From Streptomyces parvus (lineage in GTDB: Bacteria > Actinomycetota > Actinomycetes > Streptomycetales > Streptomycetaceae): DNA of 64,000 bases. The notes below the pieces were generated by a model, which saw only the letters and a list, made by a program, of their open reading frames with translations, was not told the origin of the DNA and did not search any database. This document shows, piece after piece, positions 8,119 through 16,437 of the stretch. A program made the translations under genes and the position numbers. Location: positions 5,146,001 to 5,210,000 of the forward strand of contig NZ_CP135079.1 of NCBI RefSeq assembly GCF_032121415.1, given 5' to 3'. How positions within the stretch are numbered: position 1 is the stretch's first letter; every line of letters begins with the position of its first letter.

Positions 8119-8138
8119 GGCCGGCGAAGACGCCGGCC
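8119..8138 (+). promoter_or_regulatory. Hairpin directly in front of the leuC ribosome binding site
   Basis: GGCCGGCG-AAGA-CGCCGGCC is a perfect 8-bp stem with a GNRA-like loop. It abuts the Shine-Dalgarno GGAGG at 8139-8143, 7 bases before the leuC ATG. It could modulate translation or stabilise the mRNA end. Confidence 0.5.
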
Positions 8139-8150
8139 GGAGGGAAAGCG

Positions 8151-9578
8151 ATGGGTAGGACACTCGCGGAGAAGGTCTGGGACGACCATGTCGTCCGGCG
8201 CGCGGAGGGCGAGCCCGACCTTCTCTTCATCGATCTGCACCTGCTGCACGAGGTGACCAGCCCGCAGGCCTTCGACGGGCTGCGGCAGGCCGGACGTCCC
8301 GTGCGGCGCCTCGACCTCACCATCGCCACCGAGGACCACAACACCCCGACCCTCGACATCGACAAGCCGATCGCGGACCCCGTCTCCCGCGCCCAGTTGG
8401 AGACGCTGCGCAAGAACTGCGCGGACTTCGGCGTCCGGCTGCACCCGCTGGGCGACGTCGAGCAGGGCGTCGTGCACGTGGTCGGCCCGCAGCTGGGGCT
8501 GACCCAGCCCGGCACCACCGTGGTCTGCGGCGACTCCCACACGTCCACGCACGGCGCGTTCGGGGCGCTGGCGTTCGGCATCGGCACCAGCCAGGTCGAG
8601 CACGTCCTGGCCACCCAGACGCTGCCCCTGGCCCGCCCGAAGACCATGGCCATCACGGTCGAGGGCGAACTGCCCGACGAGGTCACCGCGAAGGACCTGA
8701 TCCTGGCGATCATCGCCCGGATCGGCACCGGCGGCGGCCAGGGCTACATCCTCGAATACCGCGGCTCCGCCATCGAGAAGCTCTCGATGGAGGCCCGGAT
8801 GACCATCTGCAACATGTCGATCGAGGCGGGCGCCCGCGCCGGCATGATCGCCCCCGACGCCACCACCTTCGACTACCTCAAGGGCCGCGACCACGCCCCG
8901 CAGGGCGAGGAGTGGGACGCCGCCGTCGCGTACTGGAACACCCTGCGCTCCGACGACGACGCCGTGTTCGACGCCGAGGTCGTCATCGACGCCACCGAAC
9001 TGGCCCCGTTCGTCACCTGGGGCACCAACCCCGGCCAGGGCGCGCCTCTGTCGGCCAACGTCCCCGACCCGGCTTCGTACGAGGACGCCTCGGAGCGCCA
9101 CGCCGCCGAAAAGGCCCTGGAGTACATGGGGTTGTCCGCGGGACAGCCGCTGCGCGAGATCAGCGTCGACACCGTCTTCGTAGGTTCCTGCACCAACGGC
9201 CGGATCGAGGACCTGCGCAACGCGGCCTCGATCCTGGACGGCCGCAAAGTCGCGAGCGGCGTACGGATGCTGGTCGTCCCCGGCTCGGTGCGGGTCGCCC
9301 TCCAGGCCGTCTCGGAGGGCCTGGACAAGGTCTTCACCGAGGCCGGCGCCGAATGGCGGCACGCGGGTTGCTCGATGTGCCTCGGCATGAACCCCGACCA
9401 GCTGGCCCCCGGCGAGCGCTCCGCCTCCACCTCGAACCGCAACTTCGAGGGCAGGCAGGGCAAGGGCGGCCGCACCCACCTGGTCTCGCCCCAGGTCGCC
9501 GCCGCCACCGCGGTGCTGGGCCATCTGGCCTCGCCCGCCGACCTGTCCGACGCCCGTACCCCCGCCGGAGTCCGATAG
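8151..9578 (+). CDS. leuC: 3-isopropylmalate dehydratase large subunit
   Basis: With LeuD it isomerises 2-isopropylmalate to 3-isopropylmalate in leucine synthesis, in the cytoplasm. The 475-residue length is normal. Aconitase-fold motifs include CGDSHTSTHGAFG (about residues 125-137) and the 4Fe-4S cysteines: one in VGSCTNGRIEDL (about 345) and the C-x2-C pair in CSMCLGMNPDQ (about 407 and 410). The ATG at 8151 has GGAGG 7 bases upstream. leuD follows after 2 bases. Confidence 0.97.
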   Translation: MGRTLAEKVWDDHVVRRAEGEPDLLFIDLHLLHEVTSPQAFDGLRQAGRPVRRLDLTIATEDHNTPTLDIDKPIADPVSRAQLETLRKNCADFGVRLHPLGDVEQGVVHVVGPQLGLTQPGTTVVCGDSHTSTHGAFGALAFGIGTSQVEHVLATQTLPLARPKTMAITVEGELPDEVTAKDLILAIIARIGTGGGQGYILEYRGSAIEKLSMEARMTICNMSIEAGARAGMIAPDATTFDYLKGRDHAPQGEEWDAAVAYWNTLRSDDDAVFDAEVVIDATELAPFVTWGTNPGQGAPLSANVPDPASYEDASERHAAEKALEYMGLSAGQPLREISVDTVFVGSCTNGRIEDLRNAASILDGRKVASGVRMLVVPGSVRVALQAVSEGLDKVFTEAGAEWRHAGCSMCLGMNPDQLAPGERSASTSNRNFEGRQGKGGRTHLVSPQVAAATAVLGHLASPADLSDARTPAGVR

Positions 9579-9580
9579 CC

Positions 9581-10174
9581 ATGGAAGCCTTCACCACGCA
9601 CACCGGCCGGGTCGTCCCGCTGCGCCGCAGCAACGTCGACACCGACCAGATCATCCCCGCCCACTGGCTGAAGAAGGTCACTCGCGACGGGTTCGAGGAC
9701 GGCCTCTTCGAAGCCTGGCGCAAGGACGAGAACTTCGTCCTCAACCGCCCCGAACGCCAGGGCGCCTCGGTCCTGGTCGCCGGTCCCGACTTCGGTACGG
9801 GCTCCTCCCGCGAACACGCGGTCTGGGCCCTGCAGAACTACGGCTTCAAGACGGTCATCTCCTCCCGCTTCGCCGACATCTTCCGCGGCAACTCGCTGAA
9901 GAACGGCCTGCTCACGGTGGTGCTGGAGCAGAAGGTCGTCGACGCCCTCTGGGAGCTGACGGAGGCCGACCCGACCGCCGAGGTGACCGTCGACCTGGAG
10001 GCGCGTCAGGTCCGCGCCGAGGGCATCACCGCCGACTTCGAGCTGGACGAGAACGCCCGCTGGCGGCTGCTGAACGGCCTCGACGACATCAGCCTCACCC
10101 TTCAGAACGAAGCGGACATCGCCGCGTACGAGGCGTCCAGGCCCGCCTTCAAGCCGCGTACCATTGCCGCCTGA
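9581..10174 (+). CDS. leuD: 3-isopropylmalate dehydratase small subunit
   Basis: A 197-residue swivel-domain partner of LeuC. Diagnostic motifs are NVDTDQIIPAHWLK near residue 18 and FGTGSSREHAVWAL near 71, which contribute substrate-binding residues. It is co-transcribed with leuC (2-base gap), and a strong terminator closes the operon. Confidence 0.97.
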   Translation: MEAFTTHTGRVVPLRRSNVDTDQIIPAHWLKKVTRDGFEDGLFEAWRKDENFVLNRPERQGASVLVAGPDFGTGSSREHAVWALQNYGFKTVISSRFADIFRGNSLKNGLLTVVLEQKVVDALWELTEADPTAEVTVDLEARQVRAEGITADFELDENARWRLLNGLDDISLTLQNEADIAAYEASRPAFKPRTIAA

Positions 10175-10190
10175 GCAGCGCTTTTCCAGG

Positions 10191-10224
10191 ACTGCGCCCC
10201 CTGCCTCCCGGCAGGGGGCGCAGT
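10191..10224 (+). terminator. Terminator of leuCD
   Basis: CTGCGCCCCCTGCC and GGCAGGGGGCGCAG form a perfect 14-bp stem (15 with the flanking A-T) around TCCC, 16 bases after leuD. Confidence 0.85.
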
Positions 10225-10278
10225 CGCTTGTTGAGACCCCGTCGGGCGACAACTCGCCCCAGATGGCACAATCGGTGC

Positions 10279-10506
10279 ATGGAACGCGACAGCCAACTCA
10301 AGCTCTATGGCCAAGTCGCCGACCGATTGAAGGAAGCGCACGCGAAGGTGCGTGCACTGCAAGTCCCGGATGGCGTACGGATGGCGCTGACCCGGAAGCT
10401 GTTGGTCGTCACGGCCGCGGCGAAGCACGATCTCCCGGACGCGGCAAGGCGTCTGGACCGGTTGATGAAGGACCTCGATGAGGGCCGATTCCCCGAAGGT
10501 GACTGA
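10279..10506 (+). CDS. Conserved hypothetical protein (75 aa)
   Basis: Family not recognised. A charged, largely helical 75-residue protein with basic stretches (VADRLKEAHAKVRAL, ALTRKLLVVTAAAKHDL) and no cysteines, signal peptide or membrane helix. ATG 10279 is preceded at 6 bases by CACAAT, a plausible -10 for a leaderless mRNA. It lies alone between leuCD and hupS. Its helical, charged character would suit a small partner or nucleic-acid-associated protein, which is only a guess. Confidence 0.7.
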   Translation: MERDSQLKLYGQVADRLKEAHAKVRALQVPDGVRMALTRKLLVVTAAAKHDLPDAARRLDRLMKDLDEGRFPEGD

Positions 10507-10568
10507 CACGTGGAACTGCGCATCGGTCGACTTCGTTGCGGCACTAGGGTGATTAGCCCGTTTCGTGT

Positions 10569-10597
10569 TTGATTTGCGGTATATATCTGCCTAACGT
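10569..10597 (+). promoter_or_regulatory. hupS promoter
   Basis: TTGATT (10569-10574), 17 bases, then TAACGT (10592-10597). This predicts a start near 10604 and a leader of about 45 bases ending in GAAGGGGAAGAC before the GTG. Confidence 0.6.
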
Positions 10598-10648
10598 GCG
10601 AAAAAGCTTGAACACTTTCGTTCTGGCAATGTCTCCGAAGGGGAAGAC

Positions 10649-11302
10649 GTGAACAAGGCGCAGCTCGTAGAAGCGATTGCCGACAAGGTCGGCGGCCGCC
10701 AGCAGGCCGCGGACGCCGTCGACGCGGTACTCGACGCGATCGTCCGTGCCGTTGTCGCCGGGGACCGTGTCTCGGTCACCGGCTTCGGCTCGTTCGAGAA
10801 GGTCGACCGCCCCGCCCGGTACGCCCGCAACCCGCAGACGGGTGAGCGCGTCCGGGTCAAGAAGACCTCGGTGCCCCGTTTCCGTGCGGGCCAGGGCTTC
10901 AAGGACCTGGTGAGCGGCTCGAAGAAGCTCCCCAAGAACGACGTGGCCGTCAAGAAGGCCCCCAAGGGCAGCCTCTCGGGCGGATCTTCCGCCGCCCGCA
11001 CGACGGTGAAGGCCGCCGCCGCCAAGAAGTCGGCCGCCAAGAAGGCCACCGCGAAGAAGGCCACCGCCAAGAAGGCGACTCCGGCGAAGACCACCGCCGC
11101 GAAGAAGACCACGGCCAAGAAGACGACCGGGACGGCGAAGAAGACGTCCGCGGCCGCGAAGAAGGCGACCCCGGCCAAGAAGGTCACGGCCACCGCCAAG
11201 AAGACCGCGCCCGCCAAGAAGGCCACGGCGAAGAAGGCGCCCGCGAAGAAGACCACGGCGCGCACGACCACGGCCAAGAAGGCCACCGCACGCAAGAAGT
11301 GA
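10649..11302 (+). CDS. hupS: HU-type nucleoid protein with lysine-rich tail (HupS)
   Basis: A 217-residue DNA-binding protein. Residues 1-90 are a typical HU fold (MNKAQLVEAIADKVG at the start; GFGSFEKVDRPARYARNPQTG around the beta-arm). Residues from about 110 are histone H1-like repeats of KKATAKK, KKTTAKK and KKATPAK. In Streptomyces the lysine-tailed HU is HupS, enriched during sporulation for chromosome compaction. The GTG start has GAAGGGGA upstream. The tail is built from short near-identical codon blocks and so is likely to vary in length between strains. Confidence 0.95.
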   Translation: MNKAQLVEAIADKVGGRQQAADAVDAVLDAIVRAVVAGDRVSVTGFGSFEKVDRPARYARNPQTGERVRVKKTSVPRFRAGQGFKDLVSGSKKLPKNDVAVKKAPKGSLSGGSSAARTTVKAAAAKKSAAKKATAKKATAKKATPAKTTAAKKTTAKKTTGTAKKTSAAAKKATPAKKVTATAKKTAPAKKATAKKAPAKKTTARTTTAKKATARKK

Positions 11303-11336
11303 GCCCCGGGCACCCGCTCGCTCCTCACGACGCGCC

Positions 11337-11368
11337 GGGCCGGGCTCCCCTCCGGGGGAGCCCGGCCC
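11337..11368 (+). terminator. Terminator after hupS
   Basis: GGGCCGGGCTCCCC and GGGGAGCCCGGCCC form a perfect 14-bp stem with loop TCCG. No long T-run follows, as is common in Streptomyces. It may also serve the convergent gene at 11441. Confidence 0.75.
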
Positions 11369-11440
11369 GCGGGCTGTCCGGCCCTCGTTCGGCCCAGCGG
11401 AGTCCGGCCGGAACACCGGACCGGAACACCGGGCGCCGGA

Positions 11441-11644
11441 TCAGAACGTCTGCAGTGTCACCAGCGTGATCCGCAGGGCCGCCCCCTCGCCCTCGCCCTC
11501 GATGCGCACGCGCTGACCCGGGCGCAGCAGCAGCAGGCCGCCCGCGTCGAAAGCCGCGGCGTCGAACTCCACCGGGGTGCCGTCGTCCAGCAGCACACTG
11601 CCGCCACGGGTCTCGGGGTCGTACGTGTACGAGGTCGCCTGCAT
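11441..11644 (-). CDS. Small beta-rich hypothetical protein (67 aa)
   Basis: A compact 67-residue protein predicted to be mostly beta strands (SYTYDPETRGGSVLLDDG, PGQRVRIEGEG, LRITLVTLQTF). The pattern resembles a small OB- or cold-shock-like barrel, but no RNP motif is present and I do not name the family. The ATG at 11644 is 10 bases beyond the end of the CofC-like gene on the same strand, so the two are probably co-transcribed. Confidence 0.7.
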   Translation of the reverse strand: MQATSYTYDPETRGGSVLLDDGTPVEFDAAAFDAGGLLLLRPGQRVRIEGEGEGAALRITLVTLQTF

Positions 11645-11654
11645 GGGCGGCAGC

Positions 11655-12320
11655 CTATCGGTCGCGGGCGAAGGCGGGCACGGCCGCGAGCCGCGCCGTG
11701 TGCGGCCCCACCCCCAGGGCCAGGGCGACCCGCAGGTCCTCGCCCGTATCCACGTCCCGGCGCACCGACTCGACTCCGGACAGCGCTATTTCCACCGCCC
11801 CCGACGCCAGATGCCGGGGCCCGGACGGCCCACCGAAAGCCGGACGGAATTCCGCGCCGCTCGTAGCGGCCAGAAATGTCGTTCCGATTCCCGCCGCGTC
11901 CCGGAGAAAAGCGCTGGGAAAAGCGGAGGCAAAATCGAGCACCCGCGCCAATTCACCGCTGCGCAGCGCCGGCAGATCCGCGTTGAGCGCGGCCACCGCG
12001 GCAGCGGGCCGCAGGGCCCGCGCCGAGCGCGCGCCGTGCGCGAGCGCCGCGTTGAGCCCGGCCCCCGGAGCGTCCGGCACGATCCGGGCCCCGAGCGCGG
12101 AGAGGGCCGCCGCGGCCACCGCGTCGTCCGTGACGACCACCACATCCCGCACCCGGGGACAGGCCAGCGCCGCGGCCACCGTGTCCTGGGCGAACGCCAG
12201 GGCCAGCAGCGGCCGCGCATCCTCGCCCGCCGCCCGTCCCAGGCGGCTCTTGGCCCGGGCGAGCGGCTTCAGCGGAACGACCAGGGACCAGGCCCCGGCC
12301 GGATCGGTGTTCGTGGCGAT
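11655..12320 (-). CDS. cofC: CofC/FbiD-like phospholactate guanylyltransferase (start codon atypical)
   Basis: A nucleotidyltransferase-like enzyme of the coenzyme F420 pathway, which activates 2-phospholactate or phosphoenolpyruvate with GTP. The body shows DVVVVTDD, GLNAALAHGA, VAALNADLPAL and ESVRRDVDTGEDL, as in CofC. The expected N-terminal nucleotide motif (LVVPLKPLARAKSRLG) is encoded in frame, but no ATG, GTG or TTG lies upstream of it before the TAG at about 12347. I place the start at ATC 12318-12320, which has GGAGG 5 bases upstream; CTG at 12339-12341 is the alternative. The first canonical start, GTG 12177-12179, would delete the motif. Function is fairly sure, the start is not. 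Confidence 0.7.
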   Translation of the reverse strand: MATNTDPAGAWSLVVPLKPLARAKSRLGRAAGEDARPLLALAFAQDTVAAALACPRVRDVVVVTDDAVAAAALSALGARIVPDAPGAGLNAALAHGARSARALRPAAAVAALNADLPALRSGELARVLDFASAFPSAFLRDAAGIGTTFLAATSGAEFRPAFGGPSGPRHLASGAVEIALSGVESVRRDVDTGEDLRVALALGVGPHTARLAAVPAFARDR

Positions 12321-12487
12321 CTCCCCCTCCGTACGCGTCAGGACCTATTCTCGCCTGCCGGTACGACAACCCGGAGGCCCGCTGCCGAAGGTGAGGCGTA
12401 CGGTGTTCTCGACAGAGCAGGGCCCTGGGTCGAGACTTGACCGTCAGTAGCCAGGCCGCAGGTTGAAATCCTAAGGAAGGTATCCGA

Positions 12488-13240
12488 GTGTCCCGCCGCA
12501 GAATCGGCTTCTGGTACCGCCTGGCGGCGGTCATCGCCAAGCCGCCACTGGTGGTCCTGTTCAAGCGCGACTGGCGGGGGATGGAGCACATTCCGGCCGA
12601 CGGCGGATTCATCACCGCCGTCAATCACAACTCCTATCTGGACCCGCTCTCCTACGGCCACTTCCAGTACAACACCGGGCGGGTGCCCCGACTCCTGGCG
12701 AAGGCCGCCCTCTTCCGCACCCCGTTCGTCGGGATGATGCTGCGCGGCACCGGCCAGATCCCCGTCTACCGCGAGACCACCAACGCCCTGGACGCCTTCC
12801 GGGCCGCCGTGGACGCCATCGAGCGCGGCGAGTGCGTCGCCTTCTACCCCGAGGGCACCCTCACCCGGGACCCCGACATGTGGCCGATGGCCGGGAAGAC
12901 CGGGGCCGCCCGGGTCGCCCTGATGACCAAGGCGCCCGTCATCCCGGTCGCCCAGTGGGGCGCGAACCTCGCGATGCCGCCGTACGCCAAGGAGCACAAG
13001 TTCCGGCTCTTCCCCCGCAAGACGCTCCAGGTGCAGGCCGGACCGCCTGTCGACCTCAGTCGCTTCCACGGCCTGGAGCCCACGCCGGAGGTGCTGCGCG
13101 AGGCGACCGAGGTCATCATGGCGGCGGTCACCCGCCAGCTGGAGGACCTGCGCGGCGAGAAGGCGCCCGCCGAGCTCTACGATCACCGCAAAGCCCGTGC
13201 TGAACAACGGCGCAGGGCCCAGGGAAAGGGACCCACGTGA
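12488..13240 (+). CDS. plsC: 1-acyl-sn-glycerol-3-phosphate acyltransferase (PlsC family)
   Basis: A 250-residue membrane-associated acyltransferase that makes phosphatidic acid. The catalytic H-x4-D motif is NHNSYLDPL (about residues 45-53) and the phosphate-binding motif is FYPEGTLTRD near 119. The GTG start has AAGGAAGG 8 bases upstream. It overlaps gpsA by four bases (GTGA). Because gpsA supplies glycerol 3-phosphate, the pair is a small phospholipid-precursor operon. Confidence 0.92.
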   Translation: MSRRRIGFWYRLAAVIAKPPLVVLFKRDWRGMEHIPADGGFITAVNHNSYLDPLSYGHFQYNTGRVPRLLAKAALFRTPFVGMMLRGTGQIPVYRETTNALDAFRAAVDAIERGECVAFYPEGTLTRDPDMWPMAGKTGAARVALMTKAPVIPVAQWGANLAMPPYAKEHKFRLFPRKTLQVQAGPPVDLSRFHGLEPTPEVLREATEVIMAAVTRQLEDLRGEKAPAELYDHRKARAEQRRRAQGKGPT

Positions 13241-14247
13241 CGCACCCCGTAAAAGCAGCCGTCTTCGGAACCGGCTCATGGGGTACGGCCTTCGCCGTGA
13301 TCCTCGCCGACGCGGGCTGCGACGTCACCCTCTGGGGCCGCCGCGCCGAGGTCGCCGAGGCCGTCAACACCACGCACACCAACCCGGACTACCTCCCGGG
13401 CATCGTGCTCCCCGACTCCATCCGCGCCACCACCGACGCCGCCGAGGCCCTGCGCGGCGCGGAGTTCGCCTTCCTGGTCGTGCCCTCCCAGACGCTGCGC
13501 GCCAACCTCGCCGACTGGGCCCCGCACCTGGGGCCGGACACCGTCCTGGTCTCCCTGATGAAGGGCGTCGAACTGGGCACCGCCGAGTTGATGAGCGAGG
13601 TGATCGCGGACGTCACCAAGGTCTCCGCCGACCGCATCGCCGTCGTCTCGGGCCCCAACCTCGCCAAGGAGATCGCGGAGCGCCGCCCCGCCGCGGCCGT
13701 CGTCGCCTGCTCCGACGAGTCCGTCGCCCAGCGCCTCCAGGCCGCCTGCCACACCGCGTACTTCCGCCCGTACACCAACACCGACGTGGTCGGCTGCGAG
13801 CTCGGCGGCGCCGTGAAGAACGTCATCGGTCTCGCCGTCGGCATCGCTGACGGCATGGGCCTCGGCGACAACACCAAGGGCTCCCTCATCACCCGGGGCC
13901 TCGCCGAGACCACCCGACTGGGCCTGGCCATGGGCGCGGACCCGTTGACGTTCTCCGGCCTCGCCGGCCTGGGCGACCTGGTGGCCACCTGCTCCTCGCC
14001 GCTCTCGCGGAACCACACCTTCGGCACCAACCTCGGCCGCGGCATGACGCTCCAGGAGACGATCGCCGTCACCAAGCAGACCGCCGAGGGCGTCAAGTCC
14101 TGCGAATCGGTCCTCGACCTGGCCCGCAGGCACGGGGTCGACATGCCCATCACCGAGACCGTCGTCTCGATCGTCCACGAGGGCAAGTCGCCGGTGGTCG
14201 CCGTCAAGGAGCTGATGTCGCGGAGCGCCAAGGCCGAGCGACGCTGA
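13237..14247 (+). CDS. gpsA: NAD(P)-dependent glycerol-3-phosphate dehydrogenase
   Basis: Reduces dihydroxyacetone phosphate to sn-glycerol 3-phosphate for phospholipid synthesis; cytoplasmic, 336 residues. The Rossmann motif is FGTGSWGTAFA at the N-terminus. The substrate site SGPNLAKEIAER and catalytic-lysine region LGGAVKNVIGLAVGIADG match GpsA. It starts at GTG inside the plsC stop (GTGA overlap). ddlA follows after 34 bases. Confidence 0.96.
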   Translation: MTHPVKAAVFGTGSWGTAFAVILADAGCDVTLWGRRAEVAEAVNTTHTNPDYLPGIVLPDSIRATTDAAEALRGAEFAFLVVPSQTLRANLADWAPHLGPDTVLVSLMKGVELGTAELMSEVIADVTKVSADRIAVVSGPNLAKEIAERRPAAAVVACSDESVAQRLQAACHTAYFRPYTNTDVVGCELGGAVKNVIGLAVGIADGMGLGDNTKGSLITRGLAETTRLGLAMGADPLTFSGLAGLGDLVATCSSPLSRNHTFGTNLGRGMTLQETIAVTKQTAEGVKSCESVLDLARRHGVDMPITETVVSIVHEGKSPVVAVKELMSRSAKAERR

Positions 14248-14281
14248 CGCCGCCCTTACCAGCAGGTACGCTCATCGCGAT

Positions 14282-15457
14282 ATGAGCAGCGAGAACCTCC
14301 CCCAGAGCCCTGAGCGCGCCGAGAGCCCTGAGCCGCACGGCCGTAAACCCCGTGTGGCCGTCGTGTTCGGCGGTCGCAGCTCCGAACACGGCATCTCGGT
14401 CGTCACGGCCGGCGCCGTCATGAAGGCCATCGACCGGACGAAGTACGACGTCCTGCCGATCGGCATCACGACGGACGGCCGCTGGGCGCTCACCGCCGAC
14501 GAGCCCGAACGCATGGCCATCACCGACCGCAAGGTCCCCGACGTGGACCGGCTCACCGGATCCGCCGAGGGCAGCGTCGTGCTCTCCGTGGACCCGGGCA
14601 GCCGCGAGGTCGTCTACACCGAGCCCGGCGCGGTGCCCAAGGCGCTGGGCGAGGTCGACGTCGTCTTCCCCGTGCTGCACGGCCCGTACGGGGAGGACGG
14701 CACCCTCCAGGGCCTTCTCGAACTCTCCGGTGTGCCCTACGTCGGTGCGGGCGTCCTCGCCTCCGCCGTCGGCCAGGACAAGGAGTACATGAAGCGCGTC
14801 TTCATCTCCTTCGGGCTGCCCGTCGGACCCTACGAGGTCGTCCGGCCCCGCGAGTGGGACAACGACCCCGCCGCCGCCCGCAAGCGGATTGTCGACTTCG
14901 CCGGCGAGCACGGCTGGCCGCTGTTCATCAAGCCCGCCCGCGGCGGCTCCTCGGTGGGCATCACCAAGGTCGACGGCCTCGAAGGGCTCGACGAGGCGAT
15001 CGAGGAGGCCCGCCGACACGACCCGAAGTTCCTCGTCGAGTCGCTGCTGCGCGGCCGTGAGATCGAGTGCGGGGTGCTGGAGTTCGAGGACGGCCCGCGC
15101 GCCAGCGTGCCCGCCGAGATCCCGCCGGTCACCGCGCACGACTTCTACGACTTCGAGGCCAAGTACATCGACTCGGCCACGGGTCTGGTGCCGGCGCCGC
15201 TCACCGAGGAGCAGACCGCCGAGGTGCAGCGGCTCGCCGTCGCCGCCTTCGACGCGGTCTCCTGCGAGGGCCTGGTACGCGCCGACTTCTTCCTCACCGA
15301 GGACGGCACCTTCGTCATCAACGAGATCAACACCCTGCCGGGCTTCACCCCGATCTCCATGTACCCGCGCATGTGGCAGGAGAGCGGCGTCGACTACCCG
15401 GAGCTGGTCGACCGGCTGATCCAGGCCGCGTTGACCCGCTCCACCGGACTGCGCTGA
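14282..15457 (+). CDS. ddlA: D-alanine--D-alanine ligase
   Basis: Joins two D-alanines for peptidoglycan precursor synthesis; an ATP-grasp enzyme of 391 residues. Visible motifs: VAVVFGGRSSEHGISVVTAG at the N-terminus, PARGGSSVGITKV (ATP-binding loop, about 219-231), and INEINTLPGFTPISMYPRMW at the metal and substrate site. The N-terminus carries a short Ser/Pro/Glu extension. TACGCT lies 9 bases before the ATG, a possible -10 of a nearly leaderless transcript, although it directly follows gpsA. Confidence 0.96.
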   Translation: MSSENLPQSPERAESPEPHGRKPRVAVVFGGRSSEHGISVVTAGAVMKAIDRTKYDVLPIGITTDGRWALTADEPERMAITDRKVPDVDRLTGSAEGSVVLSVDPGSREVVYTEPGAVPKALGEVDVVFPVLHGPYGEDGTLQGLLELSGVPYVGAGVLASAVGQDKEYMKRVFISFGLPVGPYEVVRPREWDNDPAAARKRIVDFAGEHGWPLFIKPARGGSSVGITKVDGLEGLDEAIEEARRHDPKFLVESLLRGREIECGVLEFEDGPRASVPAEIPPVTAHDFYDFEAKYIDSATGLVPAPLTEEQTAEVQRLAVAAFDAVSCEGLVRADFFLTEDGTFVINEINTLPGFTPISMYPRMWQESGVDYPELVDRLIQAALTRSTGLR

Positions 15458-15475
15458 GACGAGGGGCGGGGGAAC

Positions 15476-15964
15476 TCAGAACCGGCTCGGGACCGTCTCC
15501 GCGACCGGGCCGGCGAACGAGGCCAGCGGCGTGATGTCGTGGGCGTACGTCGAATCCAGCGTGACCTCGACGTACGCCTTGCGGTACGTGGTGGTGAACC
15601 GCGGACCGGAGCCCTCGGGCTCCTCCAGCAGCCACTGCACCCCGTCCGCCTCGACGCCCTCCGACTGGGGGTCGTCCATCTTCGCGGGCCGGGGGACCCC
15701 GCAGCGCAGTACGATCGCCCCGTCCCCCCACCCGGCGGTCAGCTCCGAATCGGGGGACGGGTCACTGCGTTCCAGTCCGAGGACGGTCCCGGGCAGTTCC
15801 TCGTGGAGGGCCTCGCAGTACGCGGCGGCCTCCGCGGACGGTGTGGGAACCGGGACCGAGGGCTGGACGTCGCTCAGGGAACAGCCCGCCGCGGCCAGCA
15901 CGAGCACGGCAGCGGACGGACCGAGGAATATCGAGCGGGGGGAACGGCGGGCGGATGACGTCAC
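15476..15964 (-). CDS. DUF3515-type lipoprotein
   Basis: A 162-residue exported lipoprotein. A basic N-terminus and hydrophobic stretch end in the lipobox LAAAGC (cysteine near residue 28), followed by a Ser/Pro linker. The mature domain contains two further cysteines (AYCEAL, LRCGVP) and ends PVAETVPSRF. It matches the actinobacterial DUF3515 family in size and layout; function is unknown. It is convergent with ddlA. The 18-base gap holds no clear terminator. Confidence 0.8.
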   Translation of the reverse strand: MTSSARRSPRSIFLGPSAAVLVLAAAGCSLSDVQPSVPVPTPSAEAAAYCEALHEELPGTVLGLERSDPSPDSELTAGWGDGAIVLRCGVPRPAKMDDPQSEGVEADGVQWLLEEPEGSGPRFTTTYRKAYVEVTLDSTYAHDITPLASFAGPVAETVPSRF

Positions 15965-15984
15965 CGGCCCAGCCTAGACGGGGG

Positions 15985-16218
15985 TCAGAGGTGGACGACC
16001 GGGCAGGTCAGAGTCCGTGTGATGCCGTCCACCTGCTGCACCTTGGCGACCACGATGCGGCCGAGTTCGTCGACCGTGTCTGCCTGGGCCCGCACGATCA
16101 CGTCGTACGGACCGGTGACGTCCTCTGCCTGGATGACTCCCGGAATCTTGGAGATGGTCTCGGCGACGATCGACGCCTTGCCCACCTCGGTCTGGATGAG
16201 GATGTACGCCTGTACCAC
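15985..16218 (-). CDS. Stand-alone Lrp/AsnC effector (RAM) domain protein
   Basis: A 77-residue protein consisting only of the ligand-binding half of Lrp/AsnC regulators (VQAYILIQTEVGKASIVAET, IPGVIQAEDVTGPYDVIVRA). It lacks the helix-turn-helix. Such domains oligomerise and bind amino acids. The GTG at 16218 is preceded by GGAGG 4 bases upstream. It is divergent from thiL. Without a DNA-binding half it probably modulates another Lrp-type protein, which is inference. Confidence 0.85.
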   Translation of the reverse strand: MVQAYILIQTEVGKASIVAETISKIPGVIQAEDVTGPYDVIVRAQADTVDELGRIVVAKVQQVDGITRTLTCPVVHL

Positions 16219-16437
16219 GGAACCTCCAGGGCGGCCACGAGGATCATGTGGGGGAAAGGGACGCCACGTTATCGCGTTGCCGTGGGCCGCGGGGAGACCT
16301 ACGGGCCGGATGACGTCCACAGCGTGGCGTACAGGGCGCAGAAGTTGACGTATCTCTTGACGGTACCGACAGCACAGACGGCTCGCGACCGGGGGCCCGG
16401 ACGGGTGTCCGGGGCGATAAAGGAGAGGTGAGACTCG

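Noticed and set aside
16219..16437. Possible TPP riboswitch before thiL
   Set aside because: No CTGAGA-type core or matching helices of the thi box were found in the leader.
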